A stretch of 37,557 bases of DNA from Phaeoceros laevis (lineage: Eukaryota > Anthocerotophyta > Anthocerotopsida > Notothyladales). Positions 29,655-37,557 of the stretch are shown here, in pieces. The stretch spans positions 1 through 37,557 of the forward strand of contig JBNGIQ010003284.1 of assembly GCA_049999765.1 (NCBI GenBank). Reading direction: 5' to 3'. The position numbers and the translations under genes are program-made. The notes beneath the pieces were generated by a model. The model was not told the DNA's origin, searched no databases, and saw nothing but the letters and a program-made list of their open reading frames with translations. The stretch's first letter is position 1. Every line of letters begins with the position of its first letter.

Positions 29655-32600
29655 CTATGTCGAGATTGTCACACGAGACGAACCAGTTTGACCAGTCTCC
29701 AGTGCCTGAAGTTTCTGCTTCAACTCGAAAACCTCAACCTGCAAACATGTCCAATATATTTATACCACACAGTTGGCAGACAGTGCACAAAGCTTCATGT
29801 CATCTCTAGACCAACATCGTAACTGTACCTGCAGCTGAAAAGCCCTTGAACGCTCCCCTGCCAAAACTCCTCGTGTGGTCTGTAGCTCCTGCACACCAAT
29901 ATCATCGAGTTGTGCTTAGCAGTAGGCAAGAGCAGGCACTCCAAGACACCGATGACATTATCCTGCTTGAAGGTTTATCGTTAAATAATTGGGAACCTGT
30001 ACCTTCTGGGTGTCCTCCAGAACAGCCTTCAGGAAAGCCACATCATGTTCCAACCGAAGATTTTCCTGGTGAACAATATTCGCCAGGTTATTTGATTCCT
30101 CTTGAGCTCTCTCCGCTTTTTCCACTCTTACCTTCAGTTCATGCTGCTCCATCATTGCTGCACTGAGTTTGTCTTCTGCCTTTTGCCTACTCTTGGAGAC
30201 TGTCTTCAAAGTTTTTTCCACTTCCTCTTTACCTTTTGCTACTACTGCTAGCTGCCCTTCACTGATTGCATGCTTCCGCAGAGCAGCTGCAAGCTTCCTC
30301 TCGTAGTTCTGTGTCAACTTCCTTATCGCTATTTCACGTCTTTCTCCGTCAGGATGCCGGAGCTCTTCAGCCACCTCCACGTCAAGTTCGTCTTCCAACT
30401 GGGGACTACCTGGTGGGTCGAATGGGAGATTGCGTGCAGTTTTGGATGACCAGCCTGTTCCAAGGATACCTGACATTGCCAGTGCTGATTTGCCCTCAGG
30501 GCTCCTTCCTGATGCCGCTGCATTTCCAACGAGCTCACTCGTGCCGTTAGCCAGTATGCTGTCTGCTGATTTTAGGCGCTGTGATGGTGAAAAGCTGGCT
30601 CTGGTGGGGCTTCGCCAGCTATCTTGATTACCAGTGCTGTCTCTTCCAGATGGTGACTCAAGACCATGAACAGGGAACTCCCCTGACCCACAAAAGCTTC
30701 CTTCACTATGGGAGAGCACCTGTAGAAACAGAGCCCGTGAAACCGTTGACGCGTTTCCAGATTCATAGCTCATCTCATGAACTTTCTGCCTAGAAAACAA
30801 CGGAGCATCTTATCAATGGAAAACCTGCCCCTCAAGGCCTCCACATACCTCCCGAGAAGGATCTTCAGCAATACTCCGGTCTTGACTACGCCTTGTGCCC
30901 AGGCCAGCGGGACTTGACATGCTGTCAGTATCATCAGCTATAGAATCTTGAATATGGGCAAACCTTTTGCGCAAAGGGCTCAGCCCAGAATCTGGGATTG
31001 CAGTCTGAGATGACGGTCTTTCAACAGCAGGAGCTCGAACACGTTCATGAGGTTGCACCACATTTGACTCCACCACATTCACACAGGCACATGGAAGCCC
31101 AGTCGCTGAGCGTGGGGAGAAAGATGGACGTGCATTTTCCGGCGTTGAGGTCGCAGATGCCTGTTCCACCAGACCTGGAGGGGTCCTTGGTACTGTTTGG
31201 TCAGGAGGTGGTATGAACAACACTTGCACCTGGTAGCAGCAAAGTTGGCATTAGTGATGTCAAACAACAAGCAAATGCCATACGGTTGACCATAGATGAC
31301 TTGAAAGGTAGGTATACAACGTCATAACTGACCTCATTTGACAGCTCTTTGCTTCTACCACCAAAAGCAACAAGAAAGCTCCTGTCCCTCCTTTGAACCA
31401 ATTGCATACTCAAACCCTGAAGGCATCCATGTCATGGCAAGGCTAAGATACTTCCTCATCTCCATATATTCAAACCAGGCTTTCTCTCATTGACAAGGAC
31501 CTGATTAGCAACAACAGAGTCGGCAGTTGAAGTTGCAACGACAGACCAAGATGACTGCAGCAAATCCAGAACAAAGGTCTCAATTGGCCCTGCATCATGG
31601 GTCAAATAATGAATGTTCAGCGATTCTCCCATGGGAACAGTTTCATCCGACAGAACAAGTTGAACGGGAATTACCACGGCTGTCTCCACCTGTGATGTAC
31701 CACTTGTCCCCAATAAGAACACCAGCATGACCAGCACGTGGACCCGGTGTCACACCTTTGGTTTTTAAGCGGGACCACTCCATCTGCAAATGTGTACCAT
31801 GCTTGTGATATGACCAGTAGTAGCACAAATCCTTGTCTTAACTCAGAAAAGCCTTGTAAACGAAGCTTAAAGGTCACTCTAGACATACAGACTCAAAATC
31901 GAGAGAAAATATGTCATTGAGAGACTTTGATTTGGACAGTCCACCGAATATGAACAAGAAACGATCCTCGTACATTGCAGCTGTATGTCTAGCCCGCGGA
32001 GATGGGCCAGTACCACTGCCGAGCCACAAACATTGACAGATATCAAAAATAGTAGAGAGGTTGGATATAAATCCGAGAATAAGTCTCTCAATCCAGTTTT
32101 TGCACTTACGTGGTGTGAAGCGGGAGCCATGTCAACGATTTCAGGTCCAGAATGTGCAGGTCATTCAGCTTTCTTCCCTTCACATCCTCCCCGCCAAACA
32201 GTACAAGTATGGAACCAGCCCGGGTAACGGTTTGACCACCTCGAGCAACCTGAAAAAGATTGTACAGGGCTGGCTAAGCCATAACTATTGGCAACTTCTC
32301 TGTTACTCCCAGCAAAAAAGAAAAGTAACAGCAATAAAGGAAGAGGCGGGAGCAAACACGAACAGGAATCTCTCCCTTCGCTGATACTTTCGTCCAAGTC
32401 TCTGAGTCGGTATCAAATGACCACACTGCAAGGGCTCAAGCAAACTGCAAAAGTTAAAGACGTGGATGCTGTGAGTGGTGCTATGACTGCATAACCGTGA
32501 TTGTAACCGTAGGCATAAAGTCCACACCTTCCACCTTTTCTGTTGGAGGGTTCATCTCGCCAGCAACCAGCAACACATGTTTGCCCCAGGGTATCTGGCA

Positions 32601-33364
32601 GGACGAGTCACAGAAATAAGGTAGGTTTCATGTAGAGACACTGAAGAACATCAGAATACGAACATGTATGTAGTACAAACTTGCATTTTATTCCTGCTAG
32701 CAGTTGGGATAGAGGCCTTACCAAACTATGACCTCTGCAGGGAGGAAGTACATGCCCAGAACCCGACCTCGAGTTAACATCTCTGCCATATGTTGCTGAG
32801 CCATGTCCAAGTTCCGTCCAGGTGAGCTTTCCGAGATGTAGCAACTGAAAACATGACTCCATCAACTAAGACGTTGGTTCACATAAGCAACAACAGGGGA
32901 GAATGGTCAAGGAAAAGGCATATCCAACCTGCACATCGTTGAGTGCCCTACGTCCAGAGTCACCCCCAACAATCAGCATTTTCCTCCCAATGACAGCCGA
33001 TGCATGCTGCCATGTTTAGAGCACGAAAGTCTTAATTATGAACATCCTGAAGATGAACTCAACAGGATAATTCTGTGCTACGTATAAATCTCAGACAAGC
33101 AAATACATCAGATAGCAAGGGGTTAACGATTGTTGTATTCAGACATGTTGTGTCCACAAGCGCTTCAGGTAACGGTAGTTATCCAACGACAGAAACTCAG
33201 CGATTTTGGGGCGTGAAATGCTATGAAAACGACAGCACATGACTTACATGCCATCGAGGCTCTGGCTTTTTCCCCCGAGGGCGAATGGGACTCCAGTTAA
33301 GGTTCTCACTCGCTTCATCAAACCTTCCCTCAGTGCTTGTCCGGGAAAAGGCCCCTTCATCCAT
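29655..33364 (-). CDS. Kelch-repeat protein with C-terminal coiled coil, ACBP4/5-like but without acyl-CoA-binding domain
   Basis: Fourteen exons inferred on the minus strand: 33364-33248, 33006-32929, 32844-32722, 32594-32528, 32425-32364, 32249-32110, 32015-31889, 31783-31675, 31589-31501, 31416-31333, 31229-30849, 30785-30003, 29888-29829, 29738-29655. They total 2304 bp in frame, or 767 residues. Residues about 40-335 form a six-blade kelch propeller (HASAVIGRKMLIVGGDSG, RKLNDLHILDLKSLTW, RAGHAGVLIGDKWYITGG). A Ser/Pro-rich linker follows, then a coiled coil from about 600 ending LRLEHDVAFLKAVLEDTQKE and GVLAGERSRAFQLQ. That ending is characteristic of plant ACBP4/5-type proteins. The propeller resembles Arabidopsis At5g04420, which also lacks the ACB domain. 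The start at 33364 is the first in-frame ATG after a stop. A scaffold role is likely; the ligand is unknown. Confidence 0.88.
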
Positions 33365-33957
33365 CCCAGTTCCTGATAGAAATCTTGTGCATTCGCTGCA
33401 TTTAGTAGCGAAGCCGGCAGAATTCCATCACATCGATCGGGGAAACGATATCAAGCACGACTTTCCACTGGCACCCCCTTGCTTGAAGAATTGCGCGGCA
33501 TAACAGAGGTCCTAAATCGAGGTACTAATTGCAGGCAATTCTGATGCGCATTACAGCTGAAGGCCAGAGCACAACTTCACAGCTCTGGATTGAAAAGAGG
33601 TCGCTGGACGAGGGCAGCTACGACGCAGTAGGTACCGAAGACTGTTCCAGTCTCGAAATCCGCTGCCGCGAAAAATGACTTTGCTGCCGAAGACGATGGA
33701 AGAGGTGTGACTTCCCAGGCAGACCAAAGGCAGGCGCGAGGACCAAGGAAGTGCTGTGGCGCCGGGCAGCGTTAGGAAGTGTAGAATCCAGACCAGGCCG
33801 AGCTCAGAGACATGAATCAAAGCAACTGGCGGAAAGCGGCGAAAACCTGGTGGGAAGGCGAAAGTCGAGTTCCGGTCGTATACTGTGTCGGGTTGGTGGG
33901 TGGCAGCCTGCACGTGACCCCACTTTTGGCATCCCCACCTACTGTAGTCCTGCTGGG
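33365..33957. other. 5' flank of the kelch gene
   Basis: Probably holds the 5' UTR and promoter of the kelch gene. A minus-strand open frame (33913-33551) has no recognisable similarity and does not connect in frame with the first kelch exon. Confidence 0.4.
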
Positions 33958-34089
33958 TTACTAGGTTTGTGGATACTGTACGTCTGTGTGTGTGTGTGTT
34001 TATTTCTTAATATCCAAGCGAAACCTTACTGGGTTTGTGGATACTGTGCGTCTCTGTGTGTGTTTATTGCTTAACTTCCGGGCGAAACC
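33958..34089. repeat. Tandem duplication of a 64-68 bp unit with a TG microsatellite
   Basis: Positions 33958-34025 and 34026-34089 are two copies. Both begin TTACT.GGTTTGTGGATACTGT, include a (TG)n run (about 33986-34000 in the first) and end GCGAAACC. The length difference is mainly in the TG run. Confidence 0.85.
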
Positions 34090-36258
34090 TTTCGGCCCCT
34101 TCCGGGATCGCTATAACAAGCTTAGCTTCTGTGAAGTCTCGAGTCTAGAGTCTAGACGTCTAGACCGTGCAGGTTAAGTTAGTGCAACGTTAAACGTTAT
34201 TCTAATGTCCGTGTCTGATGGTTACCATGGTGTATGTACGTGGCGGCTTGTGTCTGTATGGGTGTACTTGGCGGGGTGGTAACAAATAGCACAGAATTAT
34301 GCAAGGGACCGCAACAAGAACAGAGATCGAAAATGCCAACCTGGTGGACCCTGTAGACCTTTGCTTGACTCAAGTCTACCTTTGCTTGACTCATCATAAA
34401 GCCATCAAGGAAGCTTGACAGTTTGGCTCTCCTCAGGCTATTGCATTTAACCCTTGCCGTTGCCATACCCACCCTGGCCGCACTCGTGACTTTTCTGCCG
34501 TCTCGTGACTTGACTCCTGGGAACAATAAAACGATTTTTGATTTATTTCTTCATGAGGATGTGATGTCAGACTTGCAAATGCATGTCACTATTCTTTGTT
34601 GCTTCCTTCAAAGACGAAGTTCCAATTTGCATTCTTCAGTGAGACTAGCGTGCACGTTGACTGAGACACCCGTCCTGCATCTATTTCGTCCATCGACAGC
34701 AATTCACTAGAAATTTCCCCTCCTCCTTTTCCTTTCCAGAGGCAACCAATAGCCAGCCAGCCAGCCTTGTAGTTGGGGGGCCTGGGTTTCTACTGTGCAG
34801 CCAATAGCTGCTAATGTTTGTTGGGGTGTACTTTCTCCGCTCCGCTCTGTGCCATTCCTTGGATCTTTGTCATATCGCTTATGGTTTTGCAAGCACCGCA
34901 TCTCCATGTCAAACCACATCTAGTTACAGTTCCGCTGTTTTGTCTGCAAAGAAATTGCCCGTATCAACTGCCTTTCACAGTACTGGCAACATTCGGCAGA
35001 CCAAGAACTAAGGGATTGGGCAAGTCTGTAGAACGTCATATGTTGACCTCAACTCGATCTGACAAGAATACTCAAGGGCCGAAGTTGAAGACGCGATCCC
35101 TGCAATCAGCCTGGGCACAATGCCATCCTTCTCAATAGCCTGCACCACCGGCTGCCTAGAAATTCTAGAGAATTCTTTTGCCTCACACGACGTCAAGTTT
35201 ATTCTTCGAGCTGAACCGCTGGTCACCGGGAAGCTCGTGCAAACGGGAGCGCATGCCAGAGAGCGTCAAGGGGATGCTGAAAACAATTGGTCGCTGAGGG
35301 GACTGTGGAAAGGCGTGCAAGGTGCAGACAACAGAGGCAGCCAGCTTCAATCGATTCGTCCTGCACTCTGCGGTGAAGCCACTGTAGTCACACGAAGGTC
35401 CGAGAGACCTAAGTACATTTCATTTAGACTATAGTCCTTTCCCTAGACCGTTGGACTACGGTATATCCTGCACGGCCACTGGAAACCAGTTGACGAGCTC
35501 GCCGAGACCTGCTACCTCTTCTCGAAGCCTTGTTCCTGGGTGCAGCCCCGGCGGGCGCATCTTGTGTCGGTACGTCATGCAGGTTCCTTCCTGAGCAATG
35601 TGGAACTTGCGTGCTTCAGCCGGTGTGAAATGCACAGATCGGACCCTCTGAGCTTCTCTTTCTGTTTATGCTTTCCACTGCTGCATTTCCCAAGACAATA
35701 CATTTGGTAATATGTGGCTTGGGCTTGCTGCTTGGCAGTGGTGACTGTGAGATTGGATGAGATTTCAAGAAACAAGATGTGCTGCGGGTGTATTGTTTCA
35801 AACTGAATTGCCCTTCTTGGACGGTGACTAAGCCATGTAGCTGTCTCCCGCCTTGCATTGTGAGAGGAGAGTGCAATGTAGAGTTCTGGTTGCATTTCTC
35901 ACGTACTTGAAGAGTGAAGGCAATGTGGCAGATGATGTTTTTCAATTTTGGCGTCCTGCTGAACGTTGTGAATTTCGGACTGGAAGTTTTCAGTAGTGTA
36001 GGGTTTCAGGCTCAATTCAGGTGCAAACCTGCTGCTGGTCTTAATATGTAGCACTGAAATGGTTGCAGACTCCCCCCAAACTTTGAAGAGCCGGAAGGAC
36101 ATCGCGACCAAGTAAAACAACATGCTTCCTTTCTAGATCGTTTTAGAAAACCTCGTGCACCCCTTCTGGTTGCTTAGCCTGCAATGAGCTCAGATTCTAT
36201 CTTTCCTCAATTGTAAACGCAATGACATCCCTGAGTTGCATTGCCCATGTGAGACAGG
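34090..36258. other. 2.2-kb spacer upstream of OEP24, no gene supported
   Basis: No recognisable protein domain in any frame; the longest open frames (about 105 codons, such as 35120-35434, plus, and 35575-35895, minus) are unremarkable. Small repeats occur: ACCTTTGCTTGACTCA twice at about 34357-34393 and CCAGCCAGCCAGCC near 34753. A GAGACAG|G acceptor-like site directly before the OEP24 ATG suggests that a 5' UTR intron may lie in the right part. Confidence 0.4.
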
Positions 36259-37192
36259 ATGACGAAGGCTTCGGTGAAGGCAAAATATGATTCTGGTTCG
36301 CAGTCAGCTTTAACTACCATCAGCGTGGGGGTTGGAGATTTGAAAGTTAAAGCTTCTGTCAGTGACACGACATTTGTGAATGGAGCTAGTTTAACTGGAG
36401 TTGGACTTGGGGTGGAGAAGCCTGGTGCTTTCATTATTGACTACGACGTACCTTCGAATGTAAGGACCCTGCACTTTGTAGGAGCAATGTTCAGATGTGC
36501 AAATCGTAGCTTGAACGTGTGTTCCTTGGAGGTGTCGAAGTCAAATGTCCTCACTATCTTACCAGGTGGTGATGGAGCCAGTTACCTCTAGCTTCTTTTG
36601 TTCCACCGGTCAGTGTGTACCGGCACTAGTGGTAGGGCAAAGTGAGTTAGAATTAACATATCAAACTGATCACAGGCTGCCAGGTTCCAATTTATGAGCT
36701 CTGCCAAGGTCGCGGGTAAGAACTTGAAGCTCACGTACATCCATGCTCACAGGGGAAATGCAGCTATTCTGGAAACATCGGTGGTGTTAAATCCCAAGAA
36801 CAAGGTTACAGGGGAGTACAGCTTTCTGGGTCAGCGCAGCAAACTCAAATATTCATATGTGCGTGATGGTAATACCACTGTGGAGCCTGGTTACGACTTT
36901 GGAAGCGAGTCATGGTACTTCACAGTGTCACAAAAGTTTTCGAAGGAGGATACTTTGAAAGCAACATATGATGCAGCAAAGCAAAACATCGGGATCGAGT
37001 GGTCAAAAGAGTCGAAAGAAGTTGGAAATTTCAAGGTTCGTCGGTCCGCACATCTCATACTCTTCTTTCATAACAAAAATGTAGAAGGCTTGTTGACAAG
37101 CTTTGCTCTTGCAGATTACGGGTACTGTCAGTGCCACCGGAAAGGCGCAACCGAAGATTGTAGCGGAGAAGACTTGGGACTATCATTTCTAA
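36259..37192 (+). CDS. OEP24: Chloroplast outer envelope pore protein OEP24
   Basis: Three exons: 36259-36459, 36676-37035 and 37115-37192, all phase 0, giving 212 residues (pea OEP24 has 213). OEP24 forms a solute channel in the plastid outer envelope that passes phosphate, triose phosphates and other metabolites. It is predicted as a beta-barrel without a cleaved transit peptide. The product starts MTKASVKAKYDSGSQSA and contains TFVNGASLTGVGLGVEKPG, FIIDYDVP, NLKLTYIHAHRGN, KLKYSYVRDGNTTVEPGYDF and KATYDAAKQNIGIEWSKESK. It ends PKIVAEKTWDYHF, matching the family from end to end. The alternating polar/hydrophobic pattern fits beta strands. Reading on through the donor at 36460 reaches a stop, which supports the intron. 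Confidence 0.93.
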
Positions 37193-37557
37193 ATAGGGAC
37201 CAAGGTGTCAATTCTTTGCTGTGGGGAAGCAATCAGCTCACAGCGTTCCCATCAATTCATTCCATCCAACTGGTCATCGATACTCATGTCCGATGGCTAG
37301 TGCCATTTTTTGTTGTTGACACGTACCTTGTCATTACATAAAAGCTCATAAGACCTTGCGGTCTCCAAGCAGGGACACTTGATTAATTACACAAACCAGC
37401 AAAGCACTCAATGTGCTTTAACAAGGTCAGAACTGTTTGGAGGGGAGCGGCCTACAACCGCCGAGAGACTCTAGATGCTTCTGTAGCACCGCAAGCTGCA
37501 AACAGGCAGCTTGGTCTTTGAATCCCGGTACACATATGCATTTTCACAACCTGGCCC
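37193..37557. other. OEP24 3' flank
   Basis: No recognisable coding sequence; probably the OEP24 3' UTR and the following intergenic DNA, cut by the window end. Confidence 0.4.

Noticed and set aside
29958-30800. 280-residue coiled-coil open frame as a stand-alone gene
   Set aside because: It is one internal exon of the kelch gene; the reading frame joins cleanly to exons on both sides and the apparent Met lies in the upstream intron.
33551-33913. 120-codon minus-strand open frame as the kelch gene N-terminus
   Set aside because: An in-frame stop separates it from the first kelch exon and no splice joins it convincingly; no ACB-domain motif is present.

Overview
This window is nuclear DNA of a green plant. 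It carries spliced genes with short (about 80-600 bp) GT-AG introns, a plant-type SR45/RNPS1 splicing factor, cytosolic ribosomal protein eS25, a plastid outer-envelope pore protein of the OEP24 family, and three very long intronless PPR genes of the plant organelle RNA-editing (PLS-DYW) class. Clustered intronless PLS-DYW genes with long, near-identical internal repeats suggest a seed-free land plant (bryophyte, lycophyte or fern grade). The sequence alone does not fix the species.

Left third (about 1.2-16 kb): a PPR cluster. PPR-1 (1381-5235, minus) and PPR-3 (10910-15697, plus) are intact and end in a complete DYW deaminase domain. PPR-2 (6815-10231, minus) has an open 1138-codon body but has lost its original start and most of its DYW domain. 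A fourth, heavily decayed DYW fragment lies between PPR-1 and PPR-2 (about 5837-6180). The copies share 5' and 3' flanking sequence, so whole segments were duplicated, one in inverted orientation. They differ in the number of about 104-residue PLS units: 8, 8 and 11. All three carry, before the PPR array, a motif that I recognise as the PDF motif of plant organellar single-stranded-DNA-binding (OSB) proteins. That PDF-PLS-DYW fusion is the most interesting thing here.

Far left edge (1-1.2 kb): AT-rich DNA with a bacterial-style intrinsic terminator hairpin, a small tandem repeat, and a frameshifted remnant that resembles an RRP12-type ribosome-biogenesis protein.

Middle and right (17.4-37.2 kb): ordinary housekeeping genes, for which I could trace exon structures. 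They are a STAR/quaking-like KH protein (plus), a plastid-targeted CBM48 protein with an unrecognised C-terminal domain (plus), eS25 (minus), an SR45/RNPS1-like RRM/RS protein (plus), a kelch plus coiled-coil protein related to plant acyl-CoA-binding proteins 4/5 but lacking the ACB domain (minus), and OEP24 (plus). The eS25 and SR45-like genes are divergent and share a promoter region with a TATA box, a telo-box and an 18-bp tandem repeat. Functionally the right side is unrelated single genes; the left side is an actively rearranging gene family.
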